Source of the DNA: Verticillium longisporum
Taxonomy: Eukaryota; Ascomycota; Sordariomycetes; Glomerellales; Plectosphaerellaceae
NCBI GenBank assembly: GCA_019188255.1
Contig: JAETXT010000006.1
Location: 1,364,001 to 1,428,000 of the forward strand
Direction: 5' to 3'
DNA: 64,000 nt
Shown: positions 44,775 through 56,242 of the stretch, piece after piece
Numbering within the stretch: position 1 is the stretch's first letter
Layout: the number at the start of each line of letters is the position of its first letter
The notes under the pieces: generated by a model
What the model was told of the DNA's origin: nothing
What the model saw: the letters and a program-made list of their open reading frames with translations, nothing else
Database searches by the model: none
Position numbers and translations under genes: made by a program

Positions 44775-46590
44775 GATGTTGCGATTTGGCGGGGGCCCTC
44801 AACTCGGTGTTCTAGAATGACCTGGTTGACTGGGATTGAGCTGCGCGCGCCGTGAAGGATTCTGTCGCCACGGGAGGTGTCTAGGAAATGCGACGAGGAT
44901 TGCTTAACACCTAAAGTACCTGTGGATGCGGGTGTATGAGTCTATCGCGAATGGCTGGGCCGGGGATTGGGAATGCGCGATATGACTGCCGGCATGAACT
45001 CTGAGCTACTTGGGAAGGCCGTCGTAGCTTAAGCCTCACGCAGGGCCAAGACGGGAGAGAAGGTCAGCGGTGCGTAGTGCGTCCGCCGGATGAAAGGTTC
45101 CTTGCGTCGGAAAAGCGTGTGAGTTGCGTGTTTGTGTGCGTGTGTATGTGTGACAAGACGCGGCAGAAGCAACAGAAATGGTTTGCAATGGCACGCGCTC
45201 GAGATTTGACACAAATTAGCAGAATACAGCCACGAGGTTCGTCCAGTCTAGAAGAACCATGGGGGAAGAATCCACCACGCGGGGGAGACACGTCTCACGA
45301 GACCCCTTCTCCATGGCCCAGACCTGTTACTACCGATAACAGTAACGCCCAGTACGTCATGTATCGCGAGGGGAAGAAGCGAGGAGAGCGCAGTACACCA
45401 GTAGAGCCAGGGGAAGCGATTCAGCTCCCTCAATCGTTGGTATCGCGGTCAACTCCGCAACCAATGGCTGCTGTGAAAATGGGCGAGGACGGGGTAAGAC
45501 AGCGAAGCGGAGCCAATTGCAGAGCACTATCTAGTGACGATCGGGATTAGAGCTGGACGGGGTCGCCGAGTTGCCGAATGTCGGCCGACTATCTTGCTTA
45601 TCGTCTATCTACATTGCACGTTGGGAACCTTGGGGGCAAATTGGAGTCGCACCATTTCCAGATAAGGAGAGATGTGTTGCCTGAAACGCCGAGATAGGAG
45701 AGCCCTTACCTCTGTCGTGGCGGGTGGTTCTCAGCGGCCTGGCTATGGGACCATTGATACAAGGCGAGAGCAGAGTCATGTTTTAATGAGCTGTCTCTGA
45801 CGGCGACAAGGGGGTTCGTTCACTGACTCGGGAACGTGCCATCGGGCATCAAGACGCGTAGGCGAGGGACAAAGAGGAATCAGCTCCAGGAACACGGGGT
45901 TTCACTCAATAGCAATAAGATTCATAAGCTGGATAGCCGAGACAGGCGAGATGAAACACATGGATATGAGGGTTCCTTTTCTGGAAGGTCTGAACGCCAT
46001 GGATTAGGCTCGCCACTAACATCTGAGGGTGAGCCTCAAAAATGTTGGCGGGCCCTTCACATGCGATGCATACCATGTGCCAAGGCTGGTGTGCCCCTCG
46101 TTCTACGGCTAAGATGAGGCTACATCAGGTACCTTAGGTAACCAACTACCCAGGTATCCCAGGCCTGTGTTCATGTTTGTTCACCAGTCGCTTAGCCTTG
46201 ATGCATACATAGCTTGGAGGAGGATTTGAGAATTTGACAAGAGAGCCTAACTAGCAATAACCTTACTTGGCGATGGGCTTTCAAGACCATGCTGAGGGTC
46301 CCGAGGCTAACCCCATGCCACCTCCAAGGCATCGAAGTGCCGCCTGAGGCCATGCCAAGTGCGGCTTCACAGCCCTGCCGCGCCACCGCCCGTAGCTTGA
46401 CACCTGACCTGATGAGAAGGCCAAGCAAAGCATGGCATGCAGGGGGAGGGAACCATTTCCTGTTATTTCTGCGTCTTACTTATTGGCGTCACATCCAAAA
46501 CCCCGCATTTCGAACGGATCACCCCGCGATATGTCCACGATCAAACAAACACCACGATCGCCTTGAGCCTCCACGAACACCCCCACCAAC
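44775..46590. other. Long intergenic region, nothing recognised
   Basis: The left part is the permease promoter; a (GT)n-rich patch lies at 45128-45152. The open frames present have no protein character. Confidence 0.45.
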
Positions 46591-47085
46591 ATGGATCAGC
46601 ACGATAACCACAGCGAGGCGCCTCCGCCGTATCCGGGACACCCGTCCGAGCAGCACAGCCATCGCGACGTGCACGACACAAATCCAGCAGATCCTGCGCC
46701 GGCTTATGAACCGTTGATTGACAGGGCTAGCGACCGCCCGCTGACTGAGGAAACCAATGACCGCCACGGCGTTCAGCCAGGCGTGCGGGCCGTCCCAACG
46801 TCTCAGCCATCATCTTCGCATGCGAGAGCATCATCCTCCACATCATCGCCGCCTTCTCCCTCACCGGTCACAGAAGAGGCCTCCTCCTCACGCAACCCCT
46901 TGACCTACCTCAGGGACAAGAAGCGCGAGCGCGAAGCGACCAAGAAGGTCGATTTTTACGAAAAGCACTACGGGTTCGTGCCCAAGAACGTGCTGACGGA
47001 AGCGGAGTGGAAGCGGATCAGGAAGGAGGCGGTCAAGGTCAAGGTACCCGTGAAGATGCGATCGAAGGGCTACCATTACCGGTGA
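46591..47085 (+). CDS. Small disordered fungal protein with conserved C-terminal helix
   Basis: A single-exon gene of 164 residues. The first 110 residues are Pro/Ser-rich with PPPYPGHP and PAPAYEP, which look like PPxY-type ligands for WW domains. The C-terminal 45 residues are charged and helical (LRDKKREREATKKVDFYEKHYGFVPKNVLTEAEWKRIR) and look conserved. There is no signal peptide or membrane segment. A WW-domain partner such as a Rsp5-type ubiquitin ligase is conceivable but only inferred. The frame is clean and composition is coding-like. Confidence 0.6.
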   Translation: MDQHDNHSEAPPPYPGHPSEQHSHRDVHDTNPADPAPAYEPLIDRASDRPLTEETNDRHGVQPGVRAVPTSQPSSSHARASSSTSSPPSPSPVTEEASSSRNPLTYLRDKKREREATKKVDFYEKHYGFVPKNVLTEAEWKRIRKEAVKVKVPVKMRSKGYHYR

Positions 47086-47440
47086 ACCATCTGATCAGGA
47101 GGGGGGAGGGAAGAGGGGCGTAGGGGGGAAGACCGGTCTGCAAACCGGAAATTGCCGCCGCAAATTTGGTCCGGTGCAAATTCAGTACAAGCAAGCCATG
47201 ATGAGACCCACGCGTACATGACGATACCTAGATACCACACATAGCGAATCGATATCGATGATGCTTCCCATTTTAACAATAGAGGCTGCTGCCTGCTGCC
47301 TGCTGCCCAACATTGGTTGGGTATCCCCGAAGTGAAGACTGATTTCCGTAATCCGGGATCGCTGGCTCTGAACCTGACCACCAATCAACCACTGTTTACG
47401 CCACGACACACCCTTGCACGCGGAGTCAAAGTAAAGTGGT

Positions 47441-48962
47441 TTATGTTGTCGCCGATCGCAAACCCATGTGCGTAACCTGGTCTGCGGAAAGTCTCACACT
47501 CCGCATCACGTCGAGGTGATAGTCCGTGATCCGCGCCACCGCCTCGGCAAAGGCATTGCAGTTTGCATGTCTGGCGCGAACGCGCACCGAGGCCCCGTCC
47601 TGAAGTCTGTGGACAAGGTCCCGCACGGTACCCTTGTATGCGGCTGGCCTGTCAAGACAGTTGAGGTCGGGGTTCTGGAGAAGGAACTGAACGAAAGCGC
47701 CGAGAATGACTCTGGCGCAGTTTTCTTGTCTCTCCATCTTGCAGTCTTGCACCGTGCAGCTCAAGCTGTGGCAAAGCTTGCTCTGCATCTCCAAAAGAAG
47801 TTTGAAGGCCATTGCAATAATGTCGGCTCGGATCTGAATGATCCTATCTGTGTGGCATAAATTAGCTGATGTCGTCAGAGGACAGAGTTGCACGGTTCCT
47901 TCTCTGGACTTACCAATCATGCCCATCATCCGTCCGTTGTATCTGTGATTCGTGAGAACTAAATCAGAAGGACCGACGACTTCTCCGTAATCGCCGACAC
48001 CAGAGTCATTGATGAGGGTTCTTGCTGCGCAGAGAAAAAGCTGCTTATCACCAAGCTCCCAGGAGATGAGGATCACACGATCGCTGTCAGGGACGATGCT
48101 CATGACTGTCATTGATTCTCGAGAGCCATGGTCAGGACGTTCTGCAGCGTATAGACTGACGCTTTCGTGCTCCCTGCGCAGGAGATCCGGTCAGCTGAGT
48201 GATGTTGTTACACGAAATGGTCACTTACAACTTCAGAGCCTGTGTTTGTATATCCGCCAAACGAGCAGACGGAAACATGTCCTCAGAAATGCCTTCGTAG
48301 GTTTCATTCTCTTGAGAAGAGCCACCCGCTTCCGCACCTGCCTCCGACTCGCGGCGCGAACGCTTGCGCTTCCTCGAAGGGACTGCCGCTCGCCGCACGC
48401 GAGGCTCATCCCGTGGCGAATGGATCGTGTCACGGATGCTTTCCAGCCAGGCGGGCGCAAACATGGCCACCACGGGGCCCATCTCGAACGAGCTCAGAGT
48501 GCTCGCGATCTGGTAGAGAAGGTCCAGAGAGGCCGTCACGGGGACATGTTCGTATTCGAAGTGGCAAGCGTGCAAAAGCACCTCCATCGCGGCGGGATCG
48601 ATGGCAGGGAGCACAAGGCAGGGCTTGCCAGCAGTGGCGGGACCTGGCAGGATCTTGTCCCACTCTGCCGAAGTTGAAGCAAGCACGCCGGCGTTGAACT
48701 CGAAAGAACGTGTGGCGTCGCCTTCGCCGACGATGATGCAGACATCGGCTCTTTCCTTGATACCGATGATGACGGCCTCGGGACGGGCGTTGGAAGGCCT
48801 TGAGGGAGGGTTGTCTTCAAACTTGACTTCAGATTCTTCGGGGCCTTCGTCGTCTGTACATATCTGCGATCCCTTGCTCGAGCTCTTGGGGGACGTTTTT
48901 CTAGAGGTGTCGCGCGGCGGCAATATGGCTGGTTCAGACTTGGGGCTTTGAGAGCGAGACAT
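47441..48962 (-). CDS. BTB/POZ-type fungal protein, 3 exons
   Basis: Exons 48962-48229, 48173-47914 and 47847-47441 give 466 residues. Introns are 55 nt (GTAAGT...GCGCAG) and 66 nt (GTAAGT...CACACAG). The N-terminus is Ser/Lys-rich. A BTB-like core spans about residues 70-160: ADVCIIVGEGDATRSFEFNAGVLASTSAEWDKIL, then LHACHFEYEHVPVTASLDLLYQIASTLSSF. A basic nuclear-signal-like stretch follows (SRKRKRSRRE). The C-terminal third is helical with several Cys and His (CHSLSCTVQDCKMERQENC). Fungal BTB proteins of this kind usually act in protein-protein contacts; no partner can be inferred. All junctions keep the frame and no correction is needed. Confidence 0.8.
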
Positions 48963-50341
48963 GCTGTGTTGTCTGCGTGCGTACGTTAGAGATTAGGTTT
49001 GCTGGGAGGCGCAGGTGTAGAGGCTTTCCTATGTTTAGCCAGTGCTATGTCAACAACAAGAGCAAATTTCGACACGTCGTAAGTGTAGAATTGGCGATGC
49101 GGAGGAGAAAGGTCGTGCAACCTGATACGTCTGTGTGTTGACGTCGGTGAGTTGATTATTGCATAAAGCCTTCGCTTTTCTGTTATGGTGGAAGGAAGGA
49201 AGGTGCATGCCACAGGTTCGAGGGATTGGCTGCTGGTAGTGAATACGACAATGAATATGAATAGCTGTCGTGGAAGGCACTCGTCCTCCATTCACTTGTA
49301 CGTTATCCTGCCCGCAAACTCTGCTTATCTTCGTACTAACAGGCCCAACAATCAAATGATACTTTGTTATAGCCGGCATCATCTTCTAATACAGTATCAT
49401 CTCCATCAGTATGAGTTTCCACTTCACGAAGCGAGAGGGGAAGAAAGTGTCTCGGACATTCGGTGAATGGCCCCCGCTCCAGCCTGTGTAACGTTCATAA
49501 CCATTCACAACAGGCCTCGGCCATAGCGCTGAAGGCGGTACAGAAGCCGTCCAGTCCCAAGCTGAAGCCTTACTATCCCGGAAACGCCATAGATTCTTTC
49601 TTGAATATGGCAGCAAAGCATGCGATTCGAAAGCCGGCATTGTCTTCGCCAGTCATGCTTAAGTCCTACGTTGCGTCCTCAAGATGATGATGATGATATA
49701 TTTAACGCCACTCCTAATCCTATAGAGGCAAAAAGGCGCCCGCGCCTTCACCGCGCCTGTCCTTTGACCGTTAAGATAGCGATATCCAAGTTGTCCGCTA
49801 GTTTATAGGATTCGTTTTGAGTTATTTGATTGGGGGGGGGGGTTGTTTTGCTTGAGGGTGATTCGGTTGCTTCAGTTCCTGTGACGTCAGCGCCTCTAGG
49901 TTTGGTGTGTCAGTTAGCTGCATTTCACGGGCTGGGGGGTCCGAGTCTTGCTGGTTGTGTGAGTATGTGCTGTCTCTGCTCTGGTTCTGAATTTTGGCTT
50001 CGGCTCGCCTTAGCTACACGAATGGAGTTACCCGTTAGTACCCCTGTCCGCCCAGGTTTTGATGCTAAGGGGGGAGAGCTCCTGATCGTGGTCGCAAGAG
50101 TCGTGGCCCTCTCGCTGTCCCCCACTTTCTGTGCGATTGCGTCTTCGAAAGCGAAGTATGAGAAATATTAGTCAAAAGTCAATCCAACTCATCGAAAGAC
50201 ATGAACACATCACAGTGCACATGAGCCCGATAAATTCATGTGGTATTACTACCTCTGACTCCAACCCCTCCAGAGACCTCCAAGTAAAACAATCCACCCC
50301 TAACTCCAAGTACCGGGCACTATGTCCATCTACGTGTCCAT
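48963..50341. other. Intergenic, nothing recognised
   Basis: The BTB gene promoter on the left; a (GAT)n patch at 49685-49699 and a G9-10 tract near 49833. No supported gene. Confidence 0.45.
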
Positions 50342-52103
50342 CTACGTACACTTGGTGATAGTCATGACGACAGCAGCAGGCGGCGGGCACGCGTCCTCGC
50401 CAGCAGCAGGCGCAGGCGTAGGCGTAGGCGTAGCCTTGGCGGGAGGCGCCGCCGCCTTGCCGACGAGGATGCCGTTGAAGGCATCGGCAGCAGCCTGGTT
50501 CTGGGTGGCGGCGACGGCGGCGGCGCTGGCCTGGGCGCACGAGGCCTGGACGGCGGCGGGCGCCTTGCACGAGTCGCTGAGGCGCTGGCAGATGAAGCCG
50601 GCGATGATGCCGACCTTTTGGGCGGAGCCGTGGCCAAAGTCCTTGAGGTTGTTGGGGATGAAGGCCGACTCCTTGCGACCGTCGAGACCGGCGGCGAACT
50701 TGATGCTGGGGTCCGTGCAGGTGCCAAAGTTGCCGGCGGCAGGTGTGGCCTGGCGGCGGTCGCGGAGGAAGCGCTCGCGGGAGGAGCGCTTGCCGAGGGA
50801 GTTGGCGGCGTGGCACTGGGTGTTCTGGGTGTCGCACTGGCCGACACCGCCGGTAAGCTTGCCCGTGTTGGCGGCGTTGGCGCAGGCGTTGTGCTGAGTG
50901 TCACACGAGCGGCCAAGGGCGGCACCGGCACCGGTAAAGGTGTTGCCGTTGACCGAGAAGGGGCCGGTCACCGGTACCCTTGACGACTGGAGGGGCAGCG
51001 CCGCCGAGGGTGCCAGTGAAGGCTTGAATGTTGGTGCCGGCAGAGGTATCAGTCTGAACAGCAGTGGCGGCGATGGTCGTGGTGATGACGGTGCAGCTCG
51101 GGGTGGCAGTCGTAGTGGGCTTCACAGCCTCGCACCCATCGGCGTCCGGTGCACCAGCAGCGGGGTTGCCAGCGGGGTTGCCAGCGGGGTTACCAGCGGG
51201 GTTGCCAGCGGGGTTGCCAGCGGGGTTGCCAGCGGGGTTGCCAGCGGCGGGACCAGAAGAGGCGGGAGGCGTGACGGGAGGCGTGACGGGAGGCTTCGCA
51301 GCAGCCGGGCCGGCAGCAGGAGGGAGGGCCCCGGTCGCAGCGGCGACGGGAAGACCAGCAAAGTCAATGTGGGTGGCCTTGAGCTGGCCGGTGCCCGCGA
51401 AGGCCGGGACGACACCTTGAACGGCGGCCTTGATCTCGTCAGGGGTAGCATCGAGGAGGAGGAGGCGCTGAGTGAAGATGCAGCCGACGGGGTCATTGGC
51501 GCTGTCGCAGGACTTGCCGGCGGCGGTCCTGTCATTGAGATCTCCGGCGACAAAGGTGCCACTCTCGAGCGCCAGGAGCGGATCGCCGCCGATGAGGGCC
51601 AGCTGCTTGGCCAGAGCCAGGGCGATGGCCTTGTTGCCTGCGAGGGCGCCAGGACCGGCGGCATCCTGGTGCTGGGCGAACGCGCCGATTTCAGGGTTGA
51701 CGGGCTTGTCAGTACAAGCGGCACTGACGCCGCCAACGGAGCCGGTGTTACGCTCGAGGGCCTGGTAGACGAGGGCAGCGGACATGCCGCGAATATCTCC
51801 CACCTTTTTGGCGTTGGTGAAGGCCTGGTCAGCAGTCTCCTGCTTGAGGCATGCCAGGTTGGTGACCTTGCCGGCACCCTTGGAAGCGGCACCGTCACCG
51901 AGGAGGCCGAAGACAGGATCGGCAATGCCCTTGGGGTTGTTGAGGTTGAGGAACTCGCGGGTGATCGTCAGGAAGATCTCGTGAGAGTGCTCCTGGGGGA
52001 CCTGGCGCTTGACGATGTTGCCTCGGCGGCTGTGGGCAAGGTGCTGCGCAGGGCTCGCAGAAGCCATGCCGAGGAGGCCGAGGGTGACGAGTTCAAACTT
52101 CAT
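50342..52103 (-). CDS. Secreted cell-wall-type protein with (AGNP)n repeat (one frameshift)
   Basis: ATG 52103 opens a signal peptide (MKFELVTLGLLGMASASPA) followed by a KR site after NIVKRQ. About 586 residues if one base is removed from the run 50977-50979, which joins two long frames. The mature N-terminus is an Ala-rich helical domain with spaced cysteines (TNLACLKQE, SAACTDKP, KSCDSAN, VGCIFTQR). A Pro/Ala linker follows, with seven or so AGNP repeats (51159-51250) and a Thr-rich stretch. The C-terminal domain has regularly spaced cysteines (GRSCDTQHNACANAANTG, GQCDTQNTQCHAAN) and ends ITKCT. This layout is common in abundant secreted or wall-bound ascomycete proteins; no enzyme motif or GPI signal is seen. 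A TATA box lies about 290 nt upstream. Confidence 0.75.
51159..51250. repeat. 12-bp coding minisatellite (AGNP)n
   Basis: Tandem copies of GCGGGGTTGCCA (one copy with TACCA) encode AGNP on the minus strand within the secreted protein. Copy number is likely to vary between strains. Confidence 0.9.
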
Positions 52104-53388
52104 TTTTGTTGATGGTGAATCGGCGACAAAGCAAAAGTCAGGGGTAGGTTGTCTCAATGAGATAGGAATGAGTGGTAGGTAGATGAAGTGAAGGACCGTC
52201 CGAATGCAGTCAAAGAAGGTAGAATACTCGAGAATAGGTGCACTAAGCAAAGAATGGAAGAGTTCACAGAACCCGTGTTGAAGAAGAACGTGGGAAAAGA
52301 AAAGAGAGTAGTATCTCAGAGAATATTGGACGACGATGCGATGTGTGAGCAGAGTGAAGACCAGGCGTAGAGGACCGGGAGATCAGCATGATTATATAGT
52401 GGAAGGACAAGGATGAAGTAGATCGGATCACTTGGCACAATTGCTTGATTTCTTGTGACCCATACCCTTTCCCCCCCTTTGCCCCTCGTGTGTCGCTTCG
52501 CTTCGATAACTTGGTATCAGCGCTGCGCCTGGCGTTCATCGTGGTTGTCCCTGGGGCTCCTCTTCGGATGCTACGCAGCCGTGGGCATGTCGTGTGCCTG
52601 GGCGCTTGTACTCGGCTCTCGGCAGTGACGGCTGGAAAGTGACCAAATGGAGGTAGAGCAGGCTACCCAACCATACGGAATGACTTGTCACAAGGGGCTC
52701 GCGGGAAGTATCGAATGTGGCATCTGACAGGTAGTGCCCGTCAGGGACGCCCCTTGGGCCTTCGGGAGGGTGACATGGGGGTGAAGATCTGGGTTAGGCG
52801 AGGATTCGAGACCGGGCGGCGTGCCGAAAGGAGATTGCGGGATGCTCGATTCAGCGGCCCTCAGGCTGTGCAGCAGTGCTGTGCAACAGGCATTTTCTTT
52901 GTTTGGCGGCGACTTGAGATGGTCGGTGAGAAGGACGGAGCGCTATCGAGGGGCCACGCGGCTGGGTCGTCGTTGATGGGCGAGGTGGTGTTGAGTGGAA
53001 GGAAGTTGAGGCGAAGATCAGACAAGGCGAGCGTCATGAGGGTTTGGGCCGGGGTCGCTCAGGCTGCGCCCCACCCATCTTGATGCCAAGAGCGTCTCCG
53101 CCAGTCATACACTCGTATTCCCCAGGGATAGCCCTGGCTCTGTCCACGTGATCTCGACCTGTGCCTGGGCGACTCTGAAACTCCATCATCACCCTCGATC
53201 TCTTTCCTCTTTGTGCGACCAAGTCACCAACCAACAGCGACTCCCCGCCGCCGCTCGTCCTTCACTGCCATCCCTTGTCGTCTCAACTCTCCATGTGGCG
53301 TTTTGAAGATCAATCTGAGAGATCAACATCATCACCCGTCCATACTTCATGCTCGACGGCTACACAGCATATACCCCCAGTCATTCTG
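52104..53388. other. Promoter and intergenic region, nothing else recognised
   Basis: This lies between the secreted protein promoter and the 3' end of the amine oxidase gene. The open frames are not convincing. Confidence 0.45.
52393..52398 (-). promoter_or_regulatory. TATA box of the secreted repeat protein gene
   Basis: TATATA about 290 nt upstream of ATG 52103, in otherwise non-coding sequence; it implies a long leader. Confidence 0.45.
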
Positions 53389-55521
53389 TCATTTGTCACC
53401 ATTGATCAGCACACTGCAATTGCGCTCCTGCGTCGACACGGCCACGTCCAACGCCGGGTTCCCTTCGAAAAAGTTGACCGGCTTCAGCCCGACAATCATC
53501 TTCTCACACGGCATGACCGGCCAGTCCTCAATCCGTGGATTGTGCGTCGACCCGAACGTGTGCCACAGCACAATGTCTTCGTTTCGAACCGACGACGTGG
53601 CCTCGTCATGACGCCTCGCCGCGATCCACGAAGCGATCCCTTCGCCGCCGAGCGACTGCATCGTGTGCCTGCCTGCCGGGAACAGCTCCTCGTCGTCATG
53701 CCGAGTCACCCACACCGCGTGTGCCGCGTACTCGGACCGTCGCGCGTGGTACGACTTGGGGTGTGCCAGGAGCAGCTGGCTGTAGCATGGCAGCAGCTTG
53801 AAGCCGATGGGCGTGCCCGTGATGGTGTTTCTCTTCGCCTCGTTGACCATCTTGAAGACGCGGTTCGTGTGAAAATCGAGATCGAGACCCGTCTCCTTTT
53901 CGATGACCTGTGACGTTGTCGTGTACCCGACGCCAAAGGGGTTACAGTCCTCGCCGGACGCGTCCTCCTCCTCGAAGGCCATGGCGTGCGATTCCTCGAC
54001 GACTAGCGAATTTGCGTGTCCGCCGATCGCTGGGTCGATTCGCAGGCAGAAGAGGTGCTGGTGATACGGCGCAAGCGTGCCCGGCGCCACGATGGTCCCG
54101 TACGGCACCGTGTCGCCGATGTCGATCGGCGCCGTCGACATGATGCCCGTCGCCCGCACCTCGTAGAACAGCGACGCGTCCTGCTGAAAGTAGAACAGGA
54201 ACAGGTACTCGTAGTTGCTCACGGTGATGATGGTCTGCAGCACGAGCACCCTCGAGCGCGTCACGACGGCGTTGCCCGTGCGAAAGTTGGTGTGCTTCCA
54301 CAGAATGCCGTCGTCAATCTCGTGACAGCAGACGACGTTGGGCATCCGCAGCGGCTCGCCCGCCGCCGTCGTCAGCCAGCCGTCAAAGGACCGAACGTGC
54401 CCGGGACAGGCGCCAGCGAGGCCCAGGTTGGTGGCGGTGGCGCCGGCGCCGGCGTGGCCGGGGGCAGAGGCCGGCTTGCGCGGGTACGGCGCCCGGGGTC
54501 CGCGTACGGCACAAACATCTCGGCGAGCGAGAGGCGGTAAAAGAGGCTGCGGCCGTCGTAGCGCACGTCGTGCAGCGTCATGCCCTCGCGATAGTTGAAG
54601 CCGACGCGCATTGTCCACTTTTCCCACGTGATGAGGTTGCCCTCGGTGCTGAACGATGGGCCTTCTGGCTGCGAAACGTGGTACGGCTTGGTCGTCGTCC
54701 TGTGGCTCGTGAGGAGATCGGGGTGGTACTCGCTCTTTCCGGCGTCGACGATTTTCCGCTCGTCGAATTCCGCCTGACGCGTGTGCGTCTTGTCCCCGGC
54801 TGCCGATGGCAAGCGGTAGACGCTCGTGACCTTGAGGTCGGGCGACACCTCGGCGCAAATGTCGAGCGGGTAGGCGTAGTAGTTTGCCTCTGGGTGGTCC
54901 GATAGACGCATGTAGAACCAACCCTGTCATCTGCCTTTAGCATGTCTTTTCACGAATGAAGCGATGGACTTGATCTCACCATGGTCCACCGTTCCTTCAT
55001 GTCCTTGACGCCGTCGGTGGCGTACGCCCACGGCTCTACCACCACCGTGGCGCCCTCGGGCAGCTTCAGCGATTCAATCTCCCGCTGGACCTGCTCATCT
55101 GCGAGACATGCGTCGCCGACCTGCTTCATAAAGTCCGTGTCGATGTACGAGTGCCGTCCATGCAGTTCCTTGTTCGAGGCCACAGCCTGCTGGTCGAGGT
55201 TGACGATTATCTCATGGAGGAGCTTCTCGATGAAGACCTGCACTCTGGTCTGTCTGGGTGGCCGTGCGCCGGAGCCGGGGCTGGATTGTTCGTCGTCGAG
55301 GAAGACGATCATATCCTTCTTCGGGGGCTCGGCGAGCGTGATGGCCCGGAAGAACAGCTTGTCAGCCGGCCATGACTTTTTCAAGATATTGGTTGTCTAT
55401 AGGGCACAGGACGAAAATGGTTAGAATTCATTCGTCGCCTGGGCGGTCATCGTCTGGGGGCTGGAACACATACCTCGTTGATCTCACTCGGAGTCAGCGG
55501 CTCAAAGGGATGGATGGACAT
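53389..55521 (-). CDS. Copper amine oxidase (one frameshift; catalytic Asp not seen)
   Basis: Exons 55521-55474, 55396-54980 and 54923-53389; 666 residues if one base is restored in the run 54495-54498. The N-terminal start is MSIHPFEPLTPSEINE; N2/N3 domains follow (LFFRAITLAEPPKKDMIVFLDD). The catalytic domain has VGFNYREGMTLHDVRYDG, then VSNYEYLF, where the first Tyr becomes the TPQ cofactor. Copper ligands are HQH in APYHQHLFCLRID and a third His in STHNPRIEDWPVMP. These enzymes oxidise primary amines to aldehyde, ammonia and hydrogen peroxide. Oddity: at the usual catalytic-base position (F-D-L-G before GAG) this copy reads A-S-A-P-G-H-A-G-A-G, without the Asp. Either it is inactive or the local sequence, next to the frameshift, is wrong. 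No secretion signal, so probably peroxisomal or cytosolic; no C-terminal SKL is present. Divergent from the ATP-grasp gene. Confidence 0.85.
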
Positions 55522-56242
55522 GATAGATAGGATGGACAAGTCCGTCGGGCTAAATGTGAAATAGCCGATGCACGATGCTGCGTTCTTCGATGAGTGCGTT
55601 GATTCTCGCTGTCGAATTGCCTCAGCAAGCAAGGACTATTGAGGGCCAGCCTGGACCCCTCCGGCAACTCGATGATGAAGCCCCGTTTAGCGAGGCTCGA
55701 TTGGGTCATGTGTCCCGGCTAACTGCGGCCAACCCCGCGCCGTCCTCGGAGCAGACCCATCCCCGAAGAGTAGGTGGAGCCGGACATGGAGCACCGTGCT
55801 TGGCATCAGTCCGCTAAGGTGAGGTTTTGGCGATACCCGTCTCCGTATCGGACGGGGAGCCCCATGAGTCTCGCCGAACAAGGGCGAGCATGCTGTGTGC
55901 TTCCGTGCCGCTGGCGATCCTCGTACAGACTGCGCAACAACGGACCTCCGACATCGGTCTCCACAATCGGTCGGACCGGCACGTTGGTCTGCTCGGAAAC
56001 CCTAACTCACACCGACGTGACGACCATCGTGAGTCAACACAATCATCTTCACCATAATTCGCTGGAATGATGAAGGTTTGAATCAGGGGTATATTAAGCG
56101 GCTTGATGTAATTGCCAAAAGTTGTTGTCGGAAGGCCAAGAGACAGTCTCTCGTCGATGTCCGTCGCTCATACCAATTCAAATCCGACTCCGTTGTAAAT
56201 AGACCTTTCGAGCTCAACCGATACAAATACGCCAAACGCAGC
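55522..56242. promoter_or_regulatory. Shared divergent promoter of amine oxidase and ATP-grasp genes
   Basis: 721 bp separate the two divergent starts. No coding frame is convincing. A TATTAAG-like element at 56090-56096 could serve the ATP-grasp gene. Shared regulation is likely from the arrangement but not shown by any site I can name. Confidence 0.4.

Noticed and set aside
50898..52112. Long plus-strand open frame of 404 codons rich in Gly/Ala/Ser
   Set aside because: Antisense of the secreted repeat protein. It stays open because of GC-rich third positions and has no signal peptide or domain.
53275..54598. Several plus-strand open frames across the amine oxidase gene
   Set aside because: They overlap the well-supported minus-strand copper amine oxidase and show no coherent protein.
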